A DNA stretch of 64,000 nucleotides from Nymphaea colorata (taxonomy: Eukaryota > Streptophyta > Magnoliopsida > Nymphaeales > Nymphaeaceae): the NCBI RefSeq assembly GCF_008831285.2, contig NC_045146.1:22585703-22649702 (forward strand). The letters are read 5' to 3'. The position numbers were made by a program, and so were the translations under genes. Shown in pieces: positions 26,241-37,895 of this stretch. The notes beneath the pieces are model-generated. The model did not search any database. It saw nothing but the letters and a program-made list of their open reading frames with translations, and had not been told where the DNA came from. The stretch's first letter is position 1. The number at the start of each line of letters is the position of its first letter.

Positions 26241-26966
26241 CACTGCGGAAGAACCAAAGCCCGATCCTAACCCTAGACCGAACGGAGCCTTGCTCTGCAC
26301 CTTATGTGCCCGCTGCTAGGGTGGGTCGCCTTCGACCTCTGATGGCCGAAGGGCAAAACCGGTATTTCCAGAAAAGTGAAGCGCCTATTAGATCGAAAGC
26401 CCTCGCCTCAGAGAGGAGGAGGAGGACAGGAGGGGAGAGGACGGAGGAGAGGAGGAAAGACAACCAGAGGGAGGAGAGAGAAAAGCGGAAGAGAGAGAAA
26501 GAAGAGGAAGCCCCTTTTAATATTTCACTCTCCCTCTGTGAGAGCAAAATTACAGAAATTAAAAGCAGGAAATTGCCGACGGATCGGGTTTATTTGATCA
26601 CCGACCCGAAGTCCGACCAGCACAATCGGGTCAAATCAAATGGGAGAAAAGGAAAAAGACCATTCATCGTTTTGGATCTGGTGTGCAGTTCCGGAAACGA
26701 AATCTGACAATGATCTGCCTCATTTGCACGTGAAATTCGGGTCCTATGCCATTTCATTCCGGATTTATCTAAAAAACGTAGTGGTCCATGGGAGCGAACG
26801 GTTCAGATCCAGAGTTGGTCTACCAAATCCAGAATTTTCATGCATTTTGCTAATAATGTCTGGAAGCCTAGAGACAAACATGAAAGAGGTTCGGTTCGGT
26901 TTTCGACTCGGCATAGCATAATTGGGTGACAGGACGGTTCACTTGAAAATATTCATTGTCATGAAA

Positions 26967-27056
26967 CTCTGTTTTGAATCGTAAAAGGTTTCGATGCATG
27001 CATATTATCGGCTCTGTTTTGAATCGTAAAAGGTTTCGATGCATGCATATTATCGG
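26967..27056. repeat. Perfect 45-bp tandem duplication
   Basis: Units 26967-27011 and 27012-27056 are identical and begin CTCTGTTTTGAATCG. The lack of divergence implies a recent duplication. Confidence 0.95.
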
Positions 27057-29197
27057 CACATTGAGGACTCTATCTCGTTGTTGGAAGAGGTGAAAAAAAT
27101 TACAAAAAAAAAAAAAAAAAAAAAAAAACTGCTTCGGATCAAGTTCTACCCATATATGTGGTTGGATCTATGTTGTCGGATTCATAACGGTTCTGGATCA
27201 AATCAAAAACAAATTCGATCCAGTTCGCCTAAAGACTTGGCTTAGATGGAGTGATGTTCTCCCCCTTAGGCGTTGTACGTATTATTTTTTAAACCAATAT
27301 GGAGCAGACAGTGGTTTGTTTTTTTTTTTTTTTTTTCTTACATACTTTTCACACGGGCAATTTTTTTTTGTTAATTAAATTTTAAAACGCGTTTTCAGCA
27401 AGTGATAACAAAAGCAATTTTGTTGATGAAAAGTAAATGCTCAACCTTGACATGTTTATTTATTGAATGAAATTAAACAATAAAACATTAAAGCCTTTTA
27501 CCTTGTAATTAGAGACATAAATTTATGATTTGTATGATAAAACTGTAACACCTTCTGTCTTCATTTTGATTATCATGAGTATTATCTTTATGGTATGGTG
27601 CGGCACCAAGTTGATGATGCACCGTAGTCACGCTCAAGCAAGGATCTTGGATGCCAATGAAATACTTTTTGAAGCTTCATGGCCTGTCTTTGAAACCATA
27701 ATTGCTTCCCTCAAGTAAAAATAATAAAAGATAAGAGAAAAAAAATCCTTTGCTTGTAAATTAAAGTGTTGTGCATTCACCACTTATAGTTTAAAGAAAC
27801 AATGCCTATAGAAATTAAACTGACCATCAAACTTTCACTTACCTACTAGTTCTAAGAACTATGTTACAGTCATCCAAAAAAAATTTTGGTTGTAAACTAT
27901 ATATAGTTTATATCATAATCACAAATAACTTTTTAGAGTTTTAAACGGCAAGGTTTTAACAGGATAAACTTAAAAAAAAAAGTTAAAAAATTAAAAAAAC
28001 TAAAAATGAAGAAAAAATAAAATAAATGAGAAACTAATAACACAAACATCAAAAGTATATTTACAATAAATAAAAAAAAACTGTTTGGCACTAAAAAAAG
28101 TGGAAATTTTGTTTTTAAAGTTTTTTTAAAAAACACTTTTTTAAGTTTTAAACGGTAATTTAATTTATTATGTTTTTTTTTACTCGTTTTTTGATATAAA
28201 AAAAAGCAATGAAAAAGGCAATCGGGTCTATTGACTTTTTTTTTTCTTTTTTTCGGTGACAACACTAGAAAATGAGGCGTTTGCGAAGATCACGTGGACA
28301 CCCACGGTGACATTTCATGGTTTCTATTAAAAGTCAACATTTGCCCAGGGGCCCATTACATTATTATTGCTAAGTGATTCTAAAAAAGAAAGATCAAAAT
28401 GACACAACAATAAAAAGCACACCAACTTTTTGATATAAACAAAAATCAAGAGCAGGCTTAAGTTTAAGTATATAATTAGTGTTAAGTTTCTTTCTTGTTG
28501 GCACATCCGTTGTTAGATTGGTAGAAGTCACTGTTTATGATTTTAAAAAACTGCATGAAATTGTTCTCAAATTTGATGAGCTCGATTAGGTTTTGATTGG
28601 ACAATTTACGTACCGTTAATAAATGAAAAAAATCATTAACCAAATTATTTTTTTAAATTAACATAATTAACAGTGTGCAAGTATACGATTCTTATTTCAC
28701 GTATTTGCATTGTTAGAAGGTTGGATTTAAAATTGGAATGGAAATAATCTAATCTTCAATATAAGGTTTTCAAATCCTATTGATCTTAAACCCAAGGCTT
28801 TCAAATGCCTCCTCAGCCCATAAGGAATCGTATTGGCCATTAAAGTTTTCAAAATTGATGATTGGGAGAAAATCAAGAAGAAAAATTTGTTGGTTAATGT
28901 TAGATGATTAAAATACATTTTTTCTTTCTATTTGATTTTCTAGTAATTCTTTATCTTTCAAAAATAAACAATTAAAATGATTCTTTACGATCTAGCATAT
29001 AAGGGGGACGCAACGGCCTTCCTGTTTCTCTTTTTAAAAAAGAGAAAGGAATAGGCCGTTGTCTCTCCTCCCCCTCCCGAACGTCAGGCACTGTGTGTGT
29101 ATGTTTTTTTTAACTTTTTATTATAAAAAGTTCTGGGTTGTTCGAGTGGACAGCCCATGACAGTCGAGCTATTGCTCGAGTCTTTGCAAGAACATTC

Positions 29198-29267
<70 letters not shown>

Positions 29268-29272
29268 AGAGA
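29198..29272. repeat. Compound (AT)n-(GA)n microsatellite
   Basis: An AT run (29198-29220) passes directly into a GA run (29221-29272) with a few AAG interruptions. Confidence 0.9.
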
Positions 29273-29401
29273 GTAATTGAAATCAGTCGGCTACTGTGTG
29301 GCCAGATAGTTATATTTTTGGTTGGCCCCTGTTTTTAGGGACATAACACATTACAAAAAGTAACTATCCAATTATTGAGGTAAAGGCTGATTTCACTTTT
29401 C

Positions 29402-29420
29402 TATATATATATATATATAT
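29402..29420. repeat. (AT)n microsatellite
   Basis: Short perfect TA dinucleotide run. Confidence 0.85.
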
Positions 29421-29545
29421 TCTCTTTCATTCTTTCGTACACTTTTGTTCTCTTCATTTTTTTATCATATTTCCTCTTCACATTAGGAGAAAGAGACTTG
29501 AAAAATTCATATCATTTTGAATGTAATTTTACTTATTTTTCTTTA

Positions 29546-29571
29546 TAATATATATATATATATATATATAT
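29546..29571. repeat. (AT)n microsatellite
   Basis: Near-perfect AT dinucleotide run. Confidence 0.85.
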
Positions 29572-29643
29572 CACATGCGCACACGTTAATAGTTTAGATA
29601 TATGTGCTCAATAATAATTTGATTCCAACTTTTGTTCACATGG

Positions 29644-29698
29644 TTAGTGTGGATATAGGTTTCTAATAGAGCTAGTGTGGATATAGGTTTCTAATAGA
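29644..29698. repeat. Two-copy tandem repeat, about 29-bp unit
   Basis: The phrase TAGTGTGGATATAGG, with the following TTTCTAATAGA, occurs twice in direct succession. Confidence 0.8.
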
Positions 29699-29752
29699 TC
29701 TGAAGATATAGGCTTCAATTCATATTCAATATGTCAATGTAATTGTAATGTA

Positions 29753-29940
29753 TCGACCCAAAACCCACTTTCAAGCTCGAGCTCTTGGTTTGCTGGATCC
29801 CAATCTGCTATTTGAGTTTTAGTATGAAAATGGTAAAAATCAAAACAATCAACCACTTTAACAACCGTATTTATATAAGTCCCTCGAAATTCTTCATAAT
29901 TTTAGATACATGATTAAACTTTTGGAGTGTCACATGTAAT
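29753..29940. repeat. Third copy of the dispersed repeat seen in DSK2 intron 1
   Basis: Shares the ordered blocks TGGATCCCAA, ATAAGTCCC, TTTTAGATACATGATTAAAC and a terminal GTGTCACATG with the copies at 21759-22210, with moderate divergence. Confidence 0.6.
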
Positions 29941-30072
29941 GCTCAAACCAAACACTCAAAAAAAAAAAAAAAAGGTGAGGGTACCATTCAAGAAAAACCA
30001 TGACCTTCTCAACTTAAGTTCAAACTTTCCCTCCAGCTCAGCTCATTCAATCTCTCCAGTCTGAAACAGTTG

Positions 30073-30075
<3 letters not shown>

Positions 30076-30105
<30 letters not shown>
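30076..30105. repeat. (AT)n microsatellite
   Basis: Perfect AT run of about 30 bp. Confidence 0.9.
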
Positions 30106-30108
<3 letters not shown>

Positions 30109-31732
30109 GCACTAAAAAGCATGGCCAACAACAAAGAAATTCTGGGGGAGCACATGCTTATGGATTTTAAAAAGGACAATATTTTCATTAAAAAATCAAC
30201 ATAGATTTTAAAATTTTTAAAAATCCAATGTGCCCCAGACCACGATGAACGATGAGGTAGCGCTTTTATTCATGGCTGGTTTCCTTTTATCCAAACCAGA
30301 CTTTACTTATCTTGCAACAACCCATTATGGATAAGAGGCAGCGTTCATGTGGCATCCTTCTGCTACTCCAAACATTACACCAAAACCTTTAAAATGATGT
30401 AAATTATTACCACATATCGGTAACATTCATATGACAGTTTTTTAATGTTTAGTCATCCGGCATGAAACAATAACACTGTTGCCAAACGACCATCAGGTTC
30501 AGAATTTGTTGCAGGAACTACTCATGGTGGGAGAAATGGCTAATTTTCCCAGGCTTCGCGAAATCCACTTCCGTGTGAATTGAAATCCTCAGACCAGAAA
30601 GTGCTGATCTGATACGTTTAGCAGTCACAATCAGTCAAAGTAATCCAGTAGCTCCATTCGTGACTGCCACGATAGACTTTCGGTGCATGGTGACCCCTCA
30701 TCGAAGATGGACTTCTGAACAACCCGCGACAGGAAAACATTGATCAGCCTGCAATCAAGTCTTGAATACTGAAACCGATATGTAATTCGTGGATTTAAAA
30801 AACAGTACAGGGCGTGAACCTTTACTGCCGAATTGCTGCTCAGAGAAGGTAATATCAGGGCATCTGAACAGCTTGAAACCTGGAAGAATTCTAATTAATC
30901 AAGTTTAAAGTAGGTCAGTCATCAGTGTCAAGTGTGACATGCTTGATATCCTTTTAAGCTGGTCTACAATATGACAGATTCTTACCTCGTCGCAACTATA
31001 GATCAGCGATTTTTCAGTGTAGCAGTTTGCCTTTTAAATTTCGTAGTTAACTTATTTCACAAATCTGGTCCAAATCTCCAACCAATGAAACAAGCCCGTC
31101 TTCAGATTTTGCTCAATCAAAAAACTTGCCAGGAAATTTGCTCCTGGAAAGAAATGTTTGGTGAATCTATTAACAGGGTTCTGACGAAGAAAGGGTATAG
31201 AACTCATCAAGAATTCAATTCTTCCCACACTTGTCATGCTAGAGTTGCAGAAATGTCAAAATGCCTCAGATTCTTGCAGCAGAGTTCTGAACTATTGGCT
31301 TCAGCGGTAAAAGAGAAGTGGCATCAAACTGTATGAGAGATATACACTTGAAAAGTACAAAGGAAACGCCTCAATGAGTTATGAACAATACGTAACAATA
31401 CACTCATCCCACACAAATCGTTCATTAACAAACTCACTACTGGAACAGGACAGTGTACATCAGACATTCTCATGGTTTCTGTGACCTTAGTTTTATATTT
31501 AGCTAAGTTTTGATCATGGACAGAGTATTCCAGGAGGCTAGCGTGGTACTCCAAAGGCACAAAGGCCTGACTTGAATCAAGGCCAATAATTTGTACAATG
31601 GAAGAGAATTCTGATCCTTTTGCCCTTGCACATATGAAGCAACAGAATAGCAGAAGTCGCCAAACTTTTGCAGAAATACCTGTTAAACTTCTCTATGTGA
31701 AAGAATCTCATGATACCAAAAGACAATTTACT

Positions 31733-34077
31733 TCATGGAATTTGTTCACACTTGCTCATGTAATGCAGAAGTGACTGCGCTTTTCTTTGTGCCCTATTAG
31801 TTCCGTTCTTTGCTAGCTCAAGTAAGTGTTCGTATACCCCAAACTGGAGTGCAGCCAATAGATGAGGTGAATGATTTGCTGCTAGTTCAAGCAAAACTGC
31901 ACTTGCACACTCTTTGTTTTTTGGTGTTCCTTCTTTTATCAGTTCTACTAGTGTCTGAATAAATGATATCTGACCAATCTCGCTGCGTCCTTCAGGACTA
32001 GATGACAGAAGAAAGAGGATTGAGAGAGCTTCATCAACCATTCCCAATTGCTTGTCAGTAACTAACTGTAGTAGGGGTTTTGTAATACCAGCCTTGACAG
32101 CTCTCCCTCTATTCATTTGGTTAAGTGACAAGTTGAAGAGGGCAGTGGCAGCATCCTTTTTACCTCTGACTGTTCCATTCTGAAGTAGGTCAACTAGCGG
32201 AGGTATCCCATTCAAAGAACCAATAGCAACTTTGTTATCATCCACCATAGAAAGACTAAACAATGTGGCAGCTGAATTCTCTCTAGCGCCAACACTGCCG
32301 TGCTTCAATACTTCAATTATAGCTGGGATGGCCTCCTCCTTTGCAATTATTCTCTTGTTTGTTTCATCAATTGACAAGTTTAATAATGCCGTGACCGCGT
32401 TTTCTTGGATTCTTGAATCAGGATATGAGAGCAAGTTTATCAAAGATGGGATTCCGCCGGATTTAGCAATCAAGATTCTGTTATCAGGGTTCTCTTTCGA
32501 AAGTTTACGTATCTCAATGACCGCTGATCTTTGCACTTCAAGTTGGTTAGAGGAGAGGTTCTGGACTATGGTGGATATTTCCTGTGTTTGTTGCGAGGCA
32601 CTCCCCGTGCTTGTATCTGCTTCTCTTTTAGGAAGTTCCACATTGTACATCTCACACCAATGCGTAATCAAGTTACGGAGAGCATAATTTGGTGCTAAAG
32701 ATAAGTGTGCCAAAGGTTGCCGAGTTGTTGGGCATGTCCTGTGCCCTGAATCCAACCACTGCTGTATGCTGGTTCTCTCATATGTCTGTCCTGTTGCAAC
32801 AATTACAGGATCTGACATTATTTCCAGGGTAATTGGACAAAGGAAGTCATTTGGGATGGACAACGACTGGCACTTCTGTAAGCACTTATTGGGCGGTGAA
32901 GCATCTTTAGTCTCCTCCATGCTTCCACTCGTCTCTTTCACGCCAGCAATTTGCTTAAACTTGTTTAAAACATCCATGATCTGCTGGATCATTTCCGGGG
33001 ATGGCCACCCACCACCTTCCTTAACAAGTTGCTTTACTGCATTTGTTTCTTCCTGCAACTCTGGAATTGTGTGCAGCTCCAGCTTGTTTGCCAGTCTTTC
33101 GAGTATGGCACTGTCGGCGTTGCGATCATCTTTCTTTGAGAACACAAGCATCATGTCCATAGCCAGTTCAATGTCCTGAGTTTCGGTTCTTCTTTTCGAT
33201 CTCTTAAGTTGTGAGTGCATCAGCTCAACCTGCAGAACAGTCCATCATGAAGGGCAATCTGTTATCTCATAAGAGCACAATAATTATGTCACTGCAAAAG
33301 TTTCATTTTTGCCAGAGGAGAAGAAAAGAAAGGAATCCTGTTAGAAATTAGAAGCTGTATTCAGGCAAAAAAAAAAAAAGCACGGACATCTAAAACCAAA
33401 CATGGAAGAGAGAAAAACTACCAAACTATCTATCAACCATAACATTTCTGTTCCACTGTTCAACAAAATTCACAGTAAAAGAACCAACGGACGAACTTCA
33501 TTTTGCCTGCAATAAGGTTCACCAACGTATAAAAGGGGATGTAGTTCACATGAAGCAATAGCATACCTGCTCTTTCACTTCATCTGAAATCCCTAACTCC
33601 TCGTAGGGGATTGTTTCAAGGGCTCTGTTCAGTTTCTCATACACAGATCGGAACCTTGCTGCAATCCCCTCGCTGTCCAACGCCTTAAAAGAAGAAAAGA
33701 AAGGCACCCAGTAAGCAAAAAATACACATTGAGATGAAAAAAAAAAAAAGGAACCCACGAACCAAATAGATCTTGCTTCCATTGTGACACGTCTTCAACA
33801 ATTTCTTCGCACAAATGAAAGCCTTCTTCAAATTGCCGAAGCATGCGACTGATTTCTCCGATAACGGGGCTTCGTTCTCCCGAACTTCCTCAAGGAGTGG
33901 GCCTAAGAGCTTGATCCTCCTAACCAGATTGAAACACTCCTTCCTATGAGCTCTCCTGTAATCACCAAAAGCACAAATCGCTTCCTCAATTTCAAATAAG
34001 CTTTGAATAATATCTTTGTCCTCTGCCTCTGATCTCTGTGGCTCCTGTGCCTCTCTTTCCGAAGCCTTTTCGTCCAT
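31733..34077 (-). CDS. PUB15: U-box / armadillo-repeat E3 ubiquitin ligase, PUB15 type
   Basis: Transfers ubiquitin from an E2 to substrates bound by its ARM repeats. Exons in transcript order: 34077-33763, 33683-33567, 33229-31733 (donors TTTG|GTTCGT and GCAG|GTATGC; acceptors TTTTAAG and TTCTGCAG), in phase, 642 aa. An N-terminal helical UND-type region covers about 1-250. The U-box is at 268-337 ([40 protein letters not shown]). ARM repeats run from about 355 to the end ([47 protein letters not shown]). The C-terminal stretch ([33 protein letters not shown]) favours PUB15 over the PUB13/14/SPL11 branch; that is a judgement from remembered family sequences. Length suits the family. Nothing is truncated. 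Confidence 0.93.
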
Positions 34078-35837
34078 TTTCTTGCCTCAAAAAAAACCAC
34101 CAAATCTGCCTGAAAATCTTTTGATCTGTCTTTCTTTTTTCTTTTCTTTTGGGGACTAAAGGATGAGGGCCAACATGGGGTTCCAGACCTTGTTGATGTT
34201 CATGATGGGGAGAGGGGGGAAGCAATGGTGAATCCCAAAGTGGGATTGAGGGATGGGGAAGGGGAATAAAAGAGGAAACCATCGGATCAAAGGAGAGGGG
34301 AGAAACCTGCGTGAGGAAACTTTCCCACGTCGGAGCTGTCCTTGTTGGTGGCGTTGTGGATTGAGCACGCTTCACGCCGCTTCTCTAGCTCCAATGACAG
34401 GTAGGGTCTTTGAAAAACCGTTAGCACAACCAACGGCTCAATCCCCTCTTGGAATCTCGGCTTTCTTGGTTATGTCTGATTTGGCCAAAATCTGATCTTC
34501 CATGGATGACACCAATTTTTGAATCCCCAGTTATCGAGTGAAGTTCAAGATCAGAATTCTCAATTCCTCATTTTCTTCGTCTCCTGAATTAGATATGTTC
34601 CATAAATTGTTCCCCAAGAAGGGAAAAGCACAAAAAAAAAAAGGAAAATCTGTGGGTGGGTATGCATGTTTTTAATGACAATAAAAATTCTTTGCTAATG
34701 TTGAGAAGTTATCACAAGTTAAGCTCTCTTAAGTCCAGCACCATTTTAATCCAAGACACCAAACCGCTTGGATTGTTCACTGTTCACATTCGATTTTTAA
34801 CTGAATGTGGATATGAGATAAGTTTTCTTCATTGAATGATAGATTATCCGACTTGCATGGACATGTAAGTACAGATGTCAATGAATCAGATACAAATCGG
34901 ATTATCGGATATTCACATATTCGGGTTACGAATTCAGGTTTGAACATGGATAAAGATAATTATATACCATATATGAATCTAATTTTAAAATTTACAATCT
35001 GAATTCGATATGAATCCAACTTTTATTTTCACATCTGAATCTAAATCACTTTATGATATGTCAAGAACTGACTTTTGAAAATGAATGGACATTGCCGAAT
35101 ATGATTGAATATCTACTAAAATTGAATCCGAATCCGATTGCATGACATTTGTAAAATCTGAATTTCTTAATCGGATGTTAAGTTCTTATTTATATCCAAC
35201 CTTTTTTAAGCATGAACCACTGACTTCCCTAATCGCAAGCAAATATTTTGATATGATTTTACATTTTCTTACATGTAAATCAAAATCTGATTATGTGACA
35301 GATTAACCAACATTAATGTGGCTTAGTGGGCAATCTACCTAAGAGGTAGAAATCTCGGGCAAACAAAAACCAGTCTGGAAATCTCAGGGCACAGCGTGAC
35401 ACAGATTCATACTTCATGCTTCGAACTCGAGCCAGGGTGTTCGCTTCCCTTGCCTTCCGCCATTAGAAGCGGAATGGACAGATTCTGATAAGAATTCAAG
35501 ATGCAGGAAGTTGATCTTTTAGCTTCCTGTCGTCTGCTGTCTTTGTCTGTAAAAGCGTCTCCAGTAACAAACGCGTTTTGGAAGGGGCCCTGGAAGACCG
35601 CCATTAATTTTGCTATGCACTTTCGAAACATTTTTGACAGTGCAAAACTACATCATTGATGTTGTTATCTGTATGAGGCGAGGGTGTTCCCTAGTTAGGA
35701 TTCTGAGGGTGCCCATGTGAAAGATCAAATAATTTTTTTTTTGACTTGCTTCTGAACCAATCTAACCATATTAAATGCGTTTCACGGGGTTAATCTCATT
35801 ATATAGTTTGAATATCTTTTGCTTCTTTCGTATTTCT

Positions 35838-35948
35838 AAAGGGTTGTTTGACATTAATAACATTCACGACAAGTTTTGTGAATCTTTATCAATTTGGAGC
35901 GTATTCATGAAACACTTATTCGGTATTTTTCATGCCAAACAGCCCTTT
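35838..35948. mobile_element. Small MITE-like element, 111 bp
   Basis: Left end AAAGGGTTGTTTGACAT and right end, read inverted, AAAGGGCTGTTTGGCAT: 12 of the first 13 bases match, and similarity continues inward. No coding capacity. I cannot identify a target-site duplication. Confidence 0.6.
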
Positions 35949-37298
35949 AAACTTATGTTTCGCAATAGTAATTTATTATTGTTGTTTTATGAATTTATTT
36001 TAATTTTTATGATACATTCGTAGAATAGTAACAACCTGTTATTATAACCGAATACATCATTGGTGATGCAGTCCGAAAACTAGTTGTTTTGGACTCAAAA
36101 TGTTATTTTGCCTTCAAAACACCATTTTGGGAGTGTTTGGGCAGACTGAAAACTGCCGTTTTCATATGTTGAGTGAGAAAAGCTAGAACCCAGGCCAACA
36201 GGTTATTCACTCAAACAAATGCTTATCGTGCCCATCCAGCAAAACTCATAAAAAAAAACTTATCTTTTACAGAATTAATCTTTAACAAAAATCATTTTTT
36301 CAACAAAAAGCATTTTTTCAAGATGTAATCGAAACACAACCTAAAATTTAACATTTTTATAGTCAGATTTCTCACTGTTACATATAAAAAAATCCAATAT
36401 AAATGTGGCATTCCCGTGATTCAATTGTCTGTGCAACCAAAACCATCCACATAGATCGCAACAATATATATCGTTATATTTAGTTAACACCAGCTAAATA
36501 TTAAAATTTAAAGGGAACTAGTGCTACACAGTTCTTCTAAAGTACTGGCAGGCCATGTTAGCAGTTGCGACTGAAGATCATTATGGTATTTAATTCGATG
36601 GCTTACATCCAAACTATCAAATTAATACGATCGAGATGTTTCTCTATAGTTACTATATCATATGATCTTCTGTTTAGGATGATCCTGCACATCATGTGCA
36701 GCAGCCTCAGGACACATAAACGCAAGCACTAGATATTCGACGCGTAAATAATGATATTATTTTTAATATGAGTTATAATCCTTAATGAGCCTACGTAACA
36801 TTCAAATGTTCATATAGTAAAATATCATCGCCTTAAAAATATGATGAAAGTGAGAAAAGCGTGTGACTCATTACAGTTAAATACAATGAGGGTCACATGC
36901 AATGCCTGCAAGTTGTGAAATACAAAACGCGTGAGAAATTTGTCCAAAGCCAATGACCCAAGGCAAATGGGACCGAGCGGCGTCAGGTCAGGCCGGCCAG
37001 ATGTCTACCCTTAGTTGTCATGTCAGCACGCGGCATGACCCTCAATTGGGCGAACCCACTTGGTGCATTTAGGGCGCCAAATAGGTTGGATCCAAGACAA
37101 CTCAATTGAAGACAGATGACCATGTGCAACCATGTATGACAGAAACTCCATCCACAACAGAAGATCCACTCAGTTGGCATTCTTTACCTTGAGTTGTCAT
37201 GCCAACAGAGTGGATGGAGGTGGACTTGGCTAAGAACTGGTCCTGGTCCTAGCCCAGGCTGGTGCAGAGCATGGTCAATCCGCCAACAATCAGCCGCA

Positions 37299-37350
37299 GC
37301 CCCCTCTATCTGACACGCCGCGCTTACGGGCCACATGTCAGATAGGGGGC
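37299..37350. repeat. GC-rich inverted repeat (hairpin)
   Basis: GCCCCCTCTATCTGACA at 37299 faces TGTCAGATAGGGGGC at 37336-37350: about 15 pairs with a 2-nt bulge and a loop of about 20 nt. It may be a transposon end or folded RNA; function unknown. Confidence 0.6.
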
Positions 37351-37697
37351 CACGTCTGATTGATATCATGTCCGATTTGAAACTGAGATCCATATGCTTT
37401 TCGTGGGCCTAGATTTGGATCTGGATCTGGTTTGATGTAAGTAAGCGACTAGCTTAAGCTTATTGAAGGAAAATGTGGGGCTACTTTTGTAACTTCAGGC
37501 ACGCAAACACTTCCATCTAATGTGTTCGGCCTCGAACACATTGAACACATAAGCAGGTACATGCAAAGAAAAAAGTTCAGTCTTGAACCCTAGCCAGAGC
37601 AGCGCACTGTCCACACCAGCCTAACAAAGTTTTACATTAATGTTTTGATATATTTGATTGTTCATATATAGACGCTTCTAAAAAAGATTAAAGTTAT

Positions 37698-37699
<2 letters not shown>

Positions 37700-37743
<44 letters not shown>
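37700..37743. repeat. (AAT)n microsatellite
   Basis: Perfect ATA trinucleotide run of about 44 bp, some 150 bp beyond the stop codon of the RING-H2 gene. Confidence 0.95.
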
Positions 37744-37895
37744 GGCGATAGGTTCTTTAGAACCAAAAAATCACCAGAATGGGATAATAATAGATACACC
37801 AAAGTGACGGACAAGGATCTGATATTTAAAATTGAGAGAAAGAAAAGGTGTGGGCGACGGCACGTCATTCTCTGCAAATATTTACAAGAAGGAAA

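Larger units (their letters stand above)
26301..31732. other. Intergenic spacer, DSK2 promoter side and PUB 3' side
   Basis: The DSK2 5' region is GA-rich at 26400-26520. Beyond it are a perfect 45-bp duplication, a poly-A run at 27102-27127, several microsatellites at 29.2-30.1 kb, and a dispersed-repeat copy at 29753-29940. The PUB15-like 3'UTR lies just below 31733. A 121-codon plus-strand frame at 30971-31336 matches nothing I know and is not called. Confidence 0.5.
34078..37895. other. Intergenic spacer with repeat fragments
   Basis: No gene recognised. 34880-35200 is a degenerate repeat built on CGGAT/GAATCCGA words that recurs near 49160-49530. A MITE-like element lies at 35838-35948, a GC-rich hairpin at 37299-37350, and an (AAT)n run at 37700-37743. 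Confidence 0.5.

Noticed and set aside
30971-31336. 121-codon plus-strand frame below the U-box gene
   Set aside because: No recognisable domain; it overlaps the region where the antisense 3'UTR of the U-box gene should be.
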